A DNA stretch of 64,000 nucleotides from Lysobacter_K koreensis (lineage in GTDB: Bacteria; Pseudomonadota; Gammaproteobacteria; Xanthomonadales; Xanthomonadaceae), in NCBI RefSeq assembly GCF_042677045.1, contig NZ_JBHTIH010000002.1:558001-622000 (forward strand), given 5' to 3'. Below are positions 1-9,022 of this stretch, in pieces. Each line of letters begins with the position of its first letter. Positions within the stretch are counted from its first letter, which is position 1. A program made the translations under genes and the position numbers. The notes below the pieces were generated by a model that did no database searches, was not told the origin of the DNA, and saw only the letters and a list, made by a program, of their open reading frames with translations.

Positions 1-3000
1 GCGCCCGCTGGACCACCCGCGCGGTGTTGTTGCGCATGTCGTCCAGGATCGCGTAGATCGTCGGCAGGAACAGCAGGCTGACGATCGTCGAGAACGCCAG
101 GCCGCCGGCGATCGCGCGCGCCATCGGGTAGTACGACGGCATGTTGTTGCTGCCGTCGCTGGTCGACAGCGCAATCGGCACCATCGCCAGGATCGCCGTG
201 CCCATCGTCATCAGGATCGGCCGCAAGCGCTCGCGGCTGCCATCGACCAGCGCGTCGGTGCGCGTCATGCCGCGCCGGCGCAGGTTGTTGATGTGCTCGA
301 TCATCACGATGCCGTTGTTCACCACCACGCCCATCAGCACCAGGATGCCGATGAAGGCCATGATGTTGAACTCGGTACCGGTCAGCCAGAACAGCCAGAA
401 CACGCCGAAGATCGAGAACAGCACGCCGCTCATGATCGCCAGCGGGAACAGCAGCGACTCGAACACCGCCGCCATGACGATGTAGATCATGATCAACGCG
501 ATCACGAGATTGAACATCATCTGCCCCATCGCCTCGTCGTCGTCACCGAACGCGCTGCCCTCGAAGGTGTAGCTGTAGCCGGCCGGGAACGCGATGCCCT
601 TGAGCGTCTCCTCCATTGCCTTGCGGGCATCGGGCATGGTCATCTTGTCGGGCAGCTTGGCCTCGATGGTGAGCGCGGTCTGGCGATTGACGCGCTTGAT
701 CGCGGTGGCAGCCGGCAGCACGTTGACGTCGACCATGCTCAGCAACGGCACGGTGCGGCCGTCGGGGGCGCGCACGGTGAAAGCCGCGATGTCCTCGACG
801 CCGTACTTTTCCGCGCCGGCGAACCGGACCCAAACCGGCACCTCGGTCTCGCCACGGCGGAAGTCGCGCAGCGGCGCACCACGGAGGGCCAGCCCGACGA
901 ATCGCGAGACGTCCTCGGCGCTGAACCCGAATGCCGCCGCCCGCTCGCGGTCGACGCGCACGGTGAGCTCGCTGTTCTGGTCGCCGGCATCGATGCTGAC
1001 ATCGCGCAGTTCCTTGCGGCGGGCCAGGATCGGGACGATGTCGTTGGCCAGGTCGCTCAACGTCTGGGTCGAGTCGCCCACCAGTTGCACCTGCACCTTC
1101 TGTCCCGGGCCGCCGTTGTCGCCGTCGTCGCCGAGCGACAGCGTCGCGCGGGCGGACTTCGGCAGGGCCTTGCTGATCGCATCGCTCAGTGGCTTGGTGA
1201 CCTCGGGGTCCTTGCTGTCGAAGGTGACCAGCGTGGACGCGTCGCCCTGCTCGCTGTAGTAGGAGTACAGCTGCACGATGCGGAAACGCTTGCGGTTGGC
1301 GTCAAGGAAATTCTCGACCCGCAGCAGTTCCTCGGACATCTGCTCCTTGGTGTAACTGCCCTTCCACTGGTAGTCGATGCCGACCTGGTCGCCGCCGTCG
1401 CCGCCGAACATGTTCTTCTTGGTCAGCATCATCGGCGCGATGCTCACGGCGATGATCAGGAGGATCCCGAGCACCGACCAGCCGCGGTGGTCCAGCGTCC
1501 AGCGCAGCAGGTGCGCGTAGCGATGCTGCAGGCGGTGGATCACGCCCTGGGAGGCGGTTCCGCTGGTCACGGTCGGCGGCGTCTTCAGGCGCGCCGAGAT
1601 CATCGGGATCAGGCTGACCGCGACCAGCCACGAGGCAAGCAGCGACACCGAAATCGTGATTGCGATCTGCGACAGGTAGATCGCCAGGAAGTTGCGCTCG
1701 CCGAACAGGTTCGGCACGAACACGATGCAGTGGCACAGCGTGCCGGCCGACAGGGCGATCGCGACGTGGCGCGTGCCCATGATCGACGCCAGCCGCGGGT
1801 TGCCCGGGTTCTTCTCGCGTTCCTGGTAGATGCTTTCGACCACCACCACCGCGTTGTCGACCAGCATGCCAACCGCCAGCAGCAGGCCCATCATCGACAG
1901 GATGTTGAGCGACACGCCGGCGAAGTACATGAAGCCCAGCGTCATCACGAAGCAGATTGGGATCGCCAGCGTCACCATCAGCGTCGACGGCCAGTGGCGC
2001 AGGAAGAAGAACAGCACGGCGATCGACAGCACCAAGCCGATGCCGCCAGCCTCGGCCAGGCTCAACAGCGAGCTGGTGACGTTGTCGCCCTGGTTGTCGA
2101 TGATCTTGACCTGGATGCCGCTGAGCGCGGGCTCGGCGCGGATCTTGTCGACCTCCTTGAGCGCATTGCTCGAGACCTCGACCAGGTTCGCGTCGCGCTC
2201 CTTGAAGATGTCCAGGCCGACCGCCGGGCGGCCATCGAGGCGACGCCCGTACTCCATGCGTGCCGGCTTCAGGCGCACTTCGGCGATATCGCCCAGGCGC
2301 ACGCCGGTGGTGCCGATCACCAGGTCGCTGAGCTGCTGCAGGTCGGTGATCTCGCCCACCGGCTGCACGCGCAGGCGCCGGCCGCCGTCGTCGACCACGC
2401 CGGCGGAGACCGAGAAATTGGTCGCCTGCAGGGTCTTGGTGAGGTCATTGAGGCTGATGTTGTGCGCGGTCAGCCGGTCCGGCGCGATCGCGATCTCGAC
2501 CTCGTTCGGGGGCGCACCGGATACCTCGACCCGGGCCACGCCGGGGATGCGCTCGATCCGGCGCTTGAACTCGCGCTCGATCAGGTCGTACGCCCCGGTC
2601 AGGTTCTGGGTTTCACTGGCCAGGCGCACGCGCAGCACCGGCTGGTCGCCGGTGTCGATCTTGAACACGAAGTAGCGCTGCAGCTCCTCGGGCAGCTCGT
2701 CGCGGATCGCGTCGATGCGCTCGCGCGCTTCCGACGCGGCGATGGCGACGTTGCGTTCCCAGTCGGTGAACACCACCAGCAGGTCGGCGCCGTTGGCACG
2801 CGCGGTGCCCTCGGTGCGCTTGATGCCGGACATGGTCGACATCGCCTCTTCGACCGGGCGCAGCACGGTGCGCTCGACCTCCTCCGGCGTCGACCCCGCA
2901 TACGGCAGCTGCACGAAGATCAGTGGCGGCGTCACCGACGGAAATGCCTCCAATGGCAGGCGCACCGCCGCGATCAGTCCGATCACGAACAACGACACGA

Positions 3001-3052
3001 ACAGCATCACTGCTGTCACCGGCCGCTTGATGCTGAGTTCGGCGATGGTCAT
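1..3052 (-). CDS. RND-family efflux pump, inner-membrane subunit (partial, C-terminus beyond window)
   Basis: Proton-driven inner-membrane pump of a tripartite efflux system (HAE1/AcrB-like RND family). It starts at ATG 3052 with the typical RND opening, a first membrane helix followed by PFIVQLPYAG-like periplasmic sequence (here PLIFVQLPYAG), and runs off the window start, so about 1017 residues are visible. Membrane helices with charged DN residues (LLLAVGMLVDNAVVVVES) mark the proton-relay helix IV. It is the last gene of a minus-strand operon with an adaptor and a second RND pump, which suggests a pair of RND subunits served by one adaptor. The substrate cannot be read from sequence. Confidence 0.93.
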   Translation of the reverse strand, partial: MTIAELSIKRPVTAVMLFVSLFVIGLIAAVRLPLEAFPSVTPPLIFVQLPYAGSTPEEVERTVLRPVEEAMSTMSGIKRTEGTARANGADLLVVFTDWERNVAIAASEARERIDAIRDELPEELQRYFVFKIDTGDQPVLRVRLASETQNLTGAYDLIEREFKRRIERIPGVARVEVSGAPPNEVEIAIAPDRLTAHNISLNDLTKTLQATNFSVSAGVVDDGGRRLRVQPVGEITDLQQLSDLVIGTTGVRLGDIAEVRLKPARMEYGRRLDGRPAVGLDIFKERDANLVEVSSNALKEVDKIRAEPALSGIQVKIIDNQGDNVTSSLLSLAEAGGIGLVLSIAVLFFFLRHWPSTLMVTLAIPICFVMTLGFMYFAGVSLNILSMMGLLLAVGMLVDNAVVVVESIYQEREKNPGNPRLASIMGTRHVAIALSAGTLCHCIVFVPNLFGERNFLAIYLSQIAITISVSLLASWLVAVSLIPMISARLKTPPTVTSGTASQGVIHRLQHRYAHLLRWTLDHRGWSVLGILLIIAVSIAPMMLTKKNMFGGDGGDQVGIDYQWKGSYTKEQMSEELLRVENFLDANRKRFRIVQLYSYYSEQGDASTLVTFDSKDPEVTKPLSDAISKALPKSARATLSLGDDGDNGGPGQKVQVQLVGDSTQTLSDLANDIVPILARRKELRDVSIDAGDQNSELTVRVDRERAAAFGFSAEDVSRFVGLALRGAPLRDFRRGETEVPVWVRFAGAEKYGVEDIAAFTVRAPDGRTVPLLSMVDVNVLPAATAIKRVNRQTALTIEAKLPDKMTMPDARKAMEETLKGIAFPAGYSYTFEGSAFGDDDEAMGQMMFNLVIALIMIYIVMAAVFESLLFPLAIMSGVLFSIFGVFWLFWLTGTEFNIMAFIGILVLMGVVVNNGIVMIEHINNLRRRGMTRTDALVDGSRERLRPILMTMGTAILAMVPIALSTSDGSNNMPSYYPMARAIAGGLAFSTIVSLLFLPTIYAILDDMRNNTARVVQRA

Positions 3053-3129
3053 GCGTGCGCGTTCCCGAAGCCTGGTTCGATCCGGTCGATTTCGACCGGG
3101 TTGATCTCGATCATGGATGCCCTGCTCAT
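3049..3129 (-). CDS. Possible 26-residue peptide between the two RND genes
   Basis: A short frame opens at ATG 3129, overlapping the TGA of the upstream RND gene, and ends at TGA 3049-3051, overlapping the ATG of the downstream RND gene. These 4-base overlaps on both sides are what translational coupling looks like. The peptide (MSRASMIEINPVEIDRIEPG and six more residues) has no recognisable domain. It may be a real micropeptide or only a frame that keeps ribosomes moving between the pump genes. Confidence 0.35.
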   Translation of the reverse strand: MSRASMIEINPVEIDRIEPGFGNAHA

Positions 3130-6100
3130 GCCTGGCCTGCGTCGGTCAGCGGGGCCTGCTCGCCCTCGATGCCGTGGACGACCTCTTCGTGCTCGCGGCG
3201 TGCGCGACGCCCGCGTTCGCGGTAGTACTCGTCCGCGCGGCGGTCGAGCAGGTCGTACACCACCGGGATCACCACCAGCGTCAGCAGGGTCGACACCAGC
3301 AGGCCGCCGATCACCGTGATCGCCATCGGCGAGCGCACTTCCGCGCCCTCGCCCATCGCGATCGCCAGCGGCAGGAAGCCGAACAGCGTGCACAGCGTGG
3401 TCATGATGATCGGCCGCAGACGCGAGCGCGCGCCTTCGATCAGCGCCTCGTGCTTGGCCACGCCCTGCTCGCGCAGCTGGTTGACCTTGTCGATCAGGAT
3501 GATCGCGTTCTTGACCACCAGGCCGACCAGCAGGATCAGGCCGATGAACACCACCACCGATACCGTCGAGTTGGTGATCAGCAGCGCCAGCACCGCGCCG
3601 ACCAGCGCCAGCGGGATGGTGAACAGGATCACGAACGGGTGCAGCAGCGATTCGAACTGCGACGCCATCACCAGGTACACCAGGAAGATCGCCAGCCCGA
3701 ACGCGAACAGCAACGACTGCACCGACTCGGCCAGTTCCTCGCCCTGGCCGCCGATGTGCATGCCGATCTCGGCGCCCAGCGGCTGCGCGGCGACCATGTC
3801 GCGTACTTCCTGCACGGCGCCGCCCAGGTCGATGTCGCGCAGGTTGGCCGACACGATCGCCACGCGCACCTGGTCGGCGCGGTGGATCTCGCTCGGGCCG
3901 GTGGTGGACACCACGTCGGCGACCGAATCCAGTGTCACCGGGCGGTTGCTACCCGGGTTGACGATCAGGCGGCGGATGCTTTCGACCGAAGCCCGGTCGG
4001 ACTCCTGTGCGCGCACCAGCACGTCGATCTTGCGGTCGCGGAAGCTGTAGCGCGTGGCCACGTCGCCGCGCACCTTCTTGACCACCACGTCGGCGATCTG
4101 GCGCGTGGTCAGGCCGAGCGCACCGGCGCGTTCCTGGTCGAAGCGGATCTGGATCTCCGGGAAGCCCTGCTCCACGGTCGACTTCACGTCGGCGTAGTGC
4201 GCGTTCTTGCGCAGCATCGCCGCCATCTGCCGGCCCGCGCGTTCGATCGTCTCCAGGTCCTGGCCGCGCAACTCGATTTCCAGCGGCGTGGAGAAGCTGA
4301 AGAGTTCCGGGCGGCTGAAATCGACCTGCGCCGACGGGTGCGCCTTCATCGTTTCGCGCAGGCGCTCGGTTTCGGTCGCCTCGATCTGCTTGCTGCCGCC
4401 GTCGGCCATGACGATGCTGAGCTTGCCGATGTTCTCGCCACTCTCGGTCGGATTGGCGTCCAGCCGGGTGCCGGTACCGCTGACGCCGAACATGGCGCGG
4501 ATGCCGTCGTCCTTGGCGTGGGTTTTCTGCAGTTCGCGCACCAGCGCATCGGTGTCGCGCAGCGGCGTGCCCGGCGGCAGCTTGACCGTCATCTCAAACC
4601 GGTCTTGCGCGAGTTGCGGGATCAGGTCGGCGCCCAGCAGCGGCACCACCAGCAAGGTCAGCACGAACGCCACCGCGGCACTGCCCAGCACCAGGAACGG
4701 CCGGCCCAGCGCCGCCGGCAGCAGTTTCAGATAGCCACGTTCAGCGCGCCCGTACGGCGCCATCGCGATGTCGCTGGCCTTGCGCATCACCGGCCCGACC
4801 ACTGCCACGATGCCGCGCCACACGCGCACGATGACCCAGCTCAATCCGAACACGCCACCGCGCGTGCCCGCGCCGATGCCGCGCTCCATGGCGGCCAGCG
4901 GCTTCTGCAACTTCGAGCTCGGCTGCCACTTCGGATGCGGGGCTTCTTCCGGGAACGCCATCGGCGGCCGGCCCTTGAGCGCGCTCAGCATCGGGATCAG
5001 GGTCATCGACACGACCAGCGAGATCCCAATCGCCAGTGCCACGGTCAACGCCTGGTCGCGGAACAGCTGGCCGGCGATGCCCTGCACGAACACCAGCGGC
5101 AGGAACACCGCGATCGTAGTCAGCGTCGAAGCGACCACCGCCATGCTGACTTCGCGGGTGCCGGTGATCGCCGCCTCGAGGATGCCCAACCCGCGGTCGC
5201 GCGCCTTGGCGATCGATTCCAGCACCACGATCGAGTCGTCCACGACCAGGCCGGTGGCCAGCGCCAGGCCGCCCAGCGACATCACGTTGAGGCTCAGGCC
5301 GAGCTGGTCCATGAAGAAGAACGTCGCGATGATCGACACCGGCAGCGACAGGCCGACCACGAACGTGCTCCAGCCATCGCGCAGGAACAGGAAGATGATC
5401 AGGATCGCGAGCGCGCCGCCGATCACCGCATCCATCTTCACGTCGGCGATCGCATGGCGGATGAAGAGCGACTGGTCGTCGATCGTGGTCAGCTCGATGT
5501 CCGGCGGAATCTGCTCGCGGATTTCCTTGAGCTTGGCTTCGATCGCGTCGGCGGTGGCGACCGTGTTGGCATCGCCTTCCTTGTAGACCGCCAGCTCGAC
5601 GGCCTCCTTGCCGGCCAGGCGGATGATCGCCTCGCGCTCCTTGTGGCCCTGGCGCACGTCGGCGATGTCCTTCAACCGCACCGGCATGCCGCCGGCCGCG
5701 CTGCCCTGCGAGGACGACGCGCTCTGCACCGAGGCCGCGGCCGCCATCGAACTGGCGTCGCCGCTGGCTGCCGCCACGCGCGCCATCTGCTCGGCCGCAC
5801 TGGCTGCCGCGCCGCCACCGGCGCTCTGCGTGGTGACCAGCATCTCGCGGATCTCGGGCACGCTGGCGAACTGGTTCACCGTGCGCACCAGGTAACGCTG
5901 CGAGCCTTCCTCGAGCCGGCCGCCGGAAATGTTGATGTTTTCCTGCTTGAGCCGCGAGATCACCGTGTCGATCGGCAGGTTGAGCTGGGCGAGTTTCTGC
6001 TGGTCGATGTCGACCTGGATCTCGTCCTCGAGGCCGCCACCGACCTTGACCGCGGCCACGCCCTCGACCGGCTCGAGCTTCTTCTTGAGGTCGTCGTCGG

Positions 6101-6605
6101 CATAGCGGCGCAATGCCGTCAACGCGCGCGTCGAATCGCCGCCTTCCTTCGCCGACAGGGCGAGGCGCAGGATCGGCTGGGTCGACGGATTGAAGCGCAG
6201 CAGCACCGGCGCCTTGGCTTCCTGCGGCAGCTGCACGACTTCCATCTTGTCGCGCACCTCCAGGCTGGCCTGGTCCATGTCGGTGCCCCAGGCGAACGCC
6301 AGCACCACGTCGCTCTGCCCGGTGCGCGACACCGACTTGAGCTTGCGCAACCCCTTGACCACACCCACCGCTTCCTCGATCGGTTCGCTGATCAGTGTCT
6401 CGATCTCGGCCGGCGCGGCGCCGGTGTATTCGGTGCGCACCGTCAGCGTGGGATAGCTGAGGTCGGGCAGCAGGTTGACCTTGAGGTTGCTCAGCGCGAT
6501 GAGGCCGAACAGCACGAAGGTGATCGTCACCATCGCCACCGTGACGCGGCGGCGGGTGGCGAATTCGACCAGGTTGAAGGACGGTTCGTGGGCGGACTGG
6601 GTCAC
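3126..6605 (-). CDS. RND-family efflux pump, inner-membrane subunit
   Basis: Full-length RND transporter of 1159 residues, slightly longer than AcrB (about 1050). The N-terminus has the family signature (FNLVEFATRRRVTVAMV, first helix), two large periplasmic loops and twelve predicted membrane helices, with the helix IV proton-relay motif GLVVDDSIVVLESI. A low-complexity Ala/Ser insert near residues 260-300 lies in the first periplasmic loop. It lies 16 bases downstream of the adaptor gene on the same strand, so they are one operon. It presumably exports hydrophobic compounds across the envelope; specificity is not deducible. Confidence 0.95.
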   Translation of the reverse strand: MTQSAHEPSFNLVEFATRRRVTVAMVTITFVLFGLIALSNLKVNLLPDLSYPTLTVRTEYTGAAPAEIETLISEPIEEAVGVVKGLRKLKSVSRTGQSDVVLAFAWGTDMDQASLEVRDKMEVVQLPQEAKAPVLLRFNPSTQPILRLALSAKEGGDSTRALTALRRYADDDLKKKLEPVEGVAAVKVGGGLEDEIQVDIDQQKLAQLNLPIDTVISRLKQENINISGGRLEEGSQRYLVRTVNQFASVPEIREMLVTTQSAGGGAAASAAEQMARVAAASGDASSMAAAASVQSASSSQGSAAGGMPVRLKDIADVRQGHKEREAIIRLAGKEAVELAVYKEGDANTVATADAIEAKLKEIREQIPPDIELTTIDDQSLFIRHAIADVKMDAVIGGALAILIIFLFLRDGWSTFVVGLSLPVSIIATFFFMDQLGLSLNVMSLGGLALATGLVVDDSIVVLESIAKARDRGLGILEAAITGTREVSMAVVASTLTTIAVFLPLVFVQGIAGQLFRDQALTVALAIGISLVVSMTLIPMLSALKGRPPMAFPEEAPHPKWQPSSKLQKPLAAMERGIGAGTRGGVFGLSWVIVRVWRGIVAVVGPVMRKASDIAMAPYGRAERGYLKLLPAALGRPFLVLGSAAVAFVLTLLVVPLLGADLIPQLAQDRFEMTVKLPPGTPLRDTDALVRELQKTHAKDDGIRAMFGVSGTGTRLDANPTESGENIGKLSIVMADGGSKQIEATETERLRETMKAHPSAQVDFSRPELFSFSTPLEIELRGQDLETIERAGRQMAAMLRKNAHYADVKSTVEQGFPEIQIRFDQERAGALGLTTRQIADVVVKKVRGDVATRYSFRDRKIDVLVRAQESDRASVESIRRLIVNPGSNRPVTLDSVADVVSTTGPSEIHRADQVRVAIVSANLRDIDLGGAVQEVRDMVAAQPLGAEIGMHIGGQGEELAESVQSLLFAFGLAIFLVYLVMASQFESLLHPFVILFTIPLALVGAVLALLITNSTVSVVVFIGLILLVGLVVKNAIILIDKVNQLREQGVAKHEALIEGARSRLRPIIMTTLCTLFGFLPLAIAMGEGAEVRSPMAITVIGGLLVSTLLTLVVIPVVYDLLDRRADEYYRERGRRARREHEEVVHGIEGEQAPLTDAGQA

Positions 6606-6621
6606 GTGCCGGGCTCCGGTC

Positions 6622-7758
6622 TTACTGCTTGTTCGGCGTGGATTTCGCCGCAGTGGCGACTGGTTTCTTCACCTCCGGCTGGCCCAGCACCTGCACGGCG
6701 CTGCCGTCGCGCAACGCGGTCTTGCCCGCGATCACGACCTGCTCGCCGAGCTTGACGCCGCTGCGGATCTCGGCCCAGCCGCCATCCATGTAGCCCAGCT
6801 TGACCGGGACGCGCGCGACCTTGTTGGCGCGCACCACGAACACCGCCGGGTCGCCCTCGTCCTCGAGCAGGGCCACGCGCGGCACCACCAGCGCATCGGC
6901 ACGGTTGTCGTAGTCGATCTGCAGGCGACCGAACATGCCCGGCTGCAGCACGCCGCCGCCTTCGAAGGTGCTGATGACGCGGAACGTGCCGCTGCCCGAA
7001 TCCACCACCGGCGCGATGCGGTCGACGGTGCCGGTGAAGGTCTTGCCCGGCATCGCATCGACATGGAGCTGCACCGGCAGGCCCGGCTTCAAGGTCGCCA
7101 GTTCGCGCTCGGGCACGTTGAGCACGGCCTCCAGGCGCGAGGTGTCGACGATCCGGAAGATCGGCGTGTTGATCTGCACGAAGTTGCCCGGCTTGATCAT
7201 GCGCTGGGCGATCACGCCGGAGATCGGCGCGGTGACGTTCGCGTACGACAGTTCGAGGTTGGCGAGCCGGTTGGCGGCGCGGGCATTCTCGAGGTCGTAA
7301 CGGATCTGGTCGTTGTCGTTGGCGCTGACCAGCTTCTGCTCGGCCAGCTGGCGCGAGCGCGCGAAGTTGCTCTCCAGCTTGCGCATCTGCGCGGCGGTCT
7401 GCGCCGCCTGCAGCGCCGAGCGCGCGGCGTCCAGGCGCACCAGGGTCTGGCCGGCGCGGACCTGCTGGCCTTCCTCGGCCAGCACGCTCAACGCCACCCC
7501 GGACGTCTTGGCGATGACCTGCGACTCGGCGCGCGCCTCCAGCGGCGCGGTGCCGGTGTAGCTGGCCGCGATCGCGCGGCGGCTGGCCTGGGCGACCTCG
7601 ACCGGGACGGCTTCGGGGCCCTTCTTTTCGTCGGCCTTGGCCTTGGCCTCGGCCTCGCCGTTACCGCCCTTGCACGCGCCCAGCGCGAGCAGGCAAGGCA
7701 GCAGGACGGCGGCGGCGCGGACGGTACCGCGACCCCGGGAAATGGTGAGTGGACGCAT
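6622..7758 (-). CDS. RND efflux periplasmic adaptor (membrane fusion protein) lipoprotein
   Basis: Links the RND pumps to an outer-membrane channel. Start chosen at ATG 7758 because it gives a lipoprotein signal ending in LLALGAC; longer upstream reading is not needed. Length 378 residues is normal. Visible parts: lipoyl-like half motif (TGTAPLEARAESQVIAKTSG), a coiled-coil hairpin with Ala/Gln-rich sequence around residues 110-165, the second lipoyl half (NVTAPISGVIAQRMIKPGNF) and a beta-barrel/MP domain ending in a Lys/Pro tail. First gene of the operon with two RND pumps. No channel gene is in the window. Confidence 0.94.
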   Translation of the reverse strand: MRPLTISRGRGTVRAAAVLLPCLLALGACKGGNGEAEAKAKADEKKGPEAVPVEVAQASRRAIAASYTGTAPLEARAESQVIAKTSGVALSVLAEEGQQVRAGQTLVRLDAARSALQAAQTAAQMRKLESNFARSRQLAEQKLVSANDNDQIRYDLENARAANRLANLELSYANVTAPISGVIAQRMIKPGNFVQINTPIFRIVDTSRLEAVLNVPERELATLKPGLPVQLHVDAMPGKTFTGTVDRIAPVVDSGSGTFRVISTFEGGGVLQPGMFGRLQIDYDNRADALVVPRVALLEDEGDPAVFVVRANKVARVPVKLGYMDGGWAEIRSGVKLGEQVVIAGKTALRDGSAVQVLGQPEVKKPVATAAKSTPNKQ

Positions 7759-8063
7759 TGAGAAGACCCCGATGTGGCTGTTGTTATGGCTGTATGCCGG
7801 TGTTGTACATAGGTATATCACCCGCCCGAAACATGGCCATCTCCCGAAGGTCATGGTGACTGCAGGCATGTCCGTCGCGTAGTGGGGGTCGACGCCGGTG
7901 CGAGTGCGCCACCGCGACCGAACACCGATGCACCGTCGACGCAGATCGCCACGGCTTCGTTGCACGCGGCTCGCCCGCTATACTCACGCGCTTGTGCGCC
8001 GCCCCGGTGTCCGCACTACCAGTCACCTTCCTACGCTAGCCCTTCGAGATTGCGGACAACACC
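7759..8063. promoter_or_regulatory. Divergent intergenic region between efflux adaptor and cytochrome genes
   Basis: About 305 bases with no convincing gene. It must hold the promoter of the efflux operon (minus) and of the cytochrome pair (plus). AT-richer sequence at 7799-7822 (TGTACATAGGTATATCACC) is the best candidate for a promoter or a regulator site for the efflux operon. No regulator gene is adjacent. Confidence 0.35.
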
Positions 8064-8459
8064 ATGATGCGACCGCTGACGATCGCCGCCTGCTTCGCCC
8101 TGACCACGGTTGCCGCACTGACCAGTGCCGCCGCTGACGCGCAGGACGCCGCCAAGGCCCCGGCCACGACCGCCGCCCCGGCTGCCATCGCCACGCCGGC
8201 CACCGCCGCGGGCAAGGCCGACGTCGGCCGCCAACTGACCTACACCTGCCAGGGTTGCCACGGCATCGGCGGCTACAAGAACGCCTACCCGAACTACCAC
8301 GTGCCGAAGATCGGCGGCCAGTCGCCGGAGTACCTGGTCAACGCGTTGACCGAATACAAGAAGGGCACGCGCAAGCACCCGACGATGCAGGCCCAGGCGC
8401 AGAGCTTCTCGGACCAGGACATCGCCGACATCGCCGCCTTCCTGTCGAACCTGAAGTGA
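8064..8459 (+). CDS. Small periplasmic cytochrome c
   Basis: 131-residue class I c-type cytochrome. A cleavable signal peptide (about residues 1-26, ending ADA-QD) is followed by an Ala/Pro/Thr linker and one haem-attachment motif C62-Q-G-C65-H66; the distal Met is probably in the KHPTMQAQ segment. The sequence after the haem (YPNYHVPKIGGQSPEYLVNAL) is typical of cytochrome c4/c553-type proteins. It is 14 bases upstream of a second cytochrome c gene, so the two likely form an electron-transfer pair in the respiratory chain. Confidence 0.93.
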   Translation: MMRPLTIAACFALTTVAALTSAAADAQDAAKAPATTAAPAAIATPATAAGKADVGRQLTYTCQGCHGIGGYKNAYPNYHVPKIGGQSPEYLVNALTEYKKGTRKHPTMQAQAQSFSDQDIADIAAFLSNLK

Positions 8460-8473
8460 GTGAGCGCACGACC

Positions 8474-8923
8474 ATGACGAACCGCAATGTCCTCGCCATC
8501 GCCCTGCTCACCCTGCTGGCCGTCGGCTGCGCCGAAAAGGCCCCGGAAACCGCGGGCGAGCACGCCAGTGCCGAACACGCCGAAGCCGCCACCTCGTCTT
8601 CCGCTGGCCTGCCCGCGGGCAACCTTGCCGCCGGCGAGAAGCTGGCCAGCACCAAGGGCGCGGCCACCGGCCAGTCCTGCATCGACTGCCACGGCGCGAA
8701 CGGCAATGCGCCGATCGACCCGAGCTACCCGAAGCTGGGCGGCCAGTACCACGACTACCTCGCCCACGCGCTGCAGAACTACCGCGACGGCACGCGCGAG
8801 CACGCGCTGATGTCGAGCCAGGCCAAGACCCTGAGCGACCAGCAGATCGCCGACCTGTCGGTGTACTTCGGTTCGCGCGAGAGCAGCCTGCGCGACCTGC
8901 AAGGCGTGCACAGCACCAACTGA
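8474..8923 (+). CDS. Cytochrome c, lipoprotein
   Basis: 149 residues. Start ATG 8474 gives a lipoprotein signal (LLTLLAVGC19), so it is probably membrane-anchored, unlike its upstream partner. It has a His/Glu/Ala-rich linker and a single haem site C69-I-D-C72-H73. The region YPKLGGQYHDYLAHALQNYRDG parallels the upstream cytochrome, which suggests an old duplication. It is second in a two-gene operon ended by a strong terminator just downstream. Confidence 0.92.
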   Translation: MTNRNVLAIALLTLLAVGCAEKAPETAGEHASAEHAEAATSSSAGLPAGNLAAGEKLASTKGAATGQSCIDCHGANGNAPIDPSYPKLGGQYHDYLAHALQNYRDGTREHALMSSQAKTLSDQQIADLSVYFGSRESSLRDLQGVHSTN

Positions 8924-8942
8924 CCGCCATCGGTCAGGATCA

Positions 8943-8972
8943 GGAAAGCCCGCAGCGATGCGGGCTTTTTTG
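8943..8972 (+). terminator. Intrinsic terminator of the cytochrome operon
   Basis: GC-rich hairpin (AAAGCCCGCA ... TGCGGGCTTTTTT) directly after the second cytochrome gene, with a short loop and a run of six T. The stem is near-symmetrical, so it may also serve the convergent gene on the minus strand. Confidence 0.85.
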
Positions 8973-9022
8973 TGGGCGGAACGCACTGCCGCGAGTCGAA
9001 TCGCACGGCGGCCGCGCCCGTT

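Noticed and set aside
293..3319. Very long plus-strand open frame opposite the RND genes
   Set aside because: His/Arg/Asp-rich antisense shadow of a GC-rich gene; the minus strand carries the RND protein. The same applies to 3117-6755, 13502-15664, 59296-60762 and 62085-63629.
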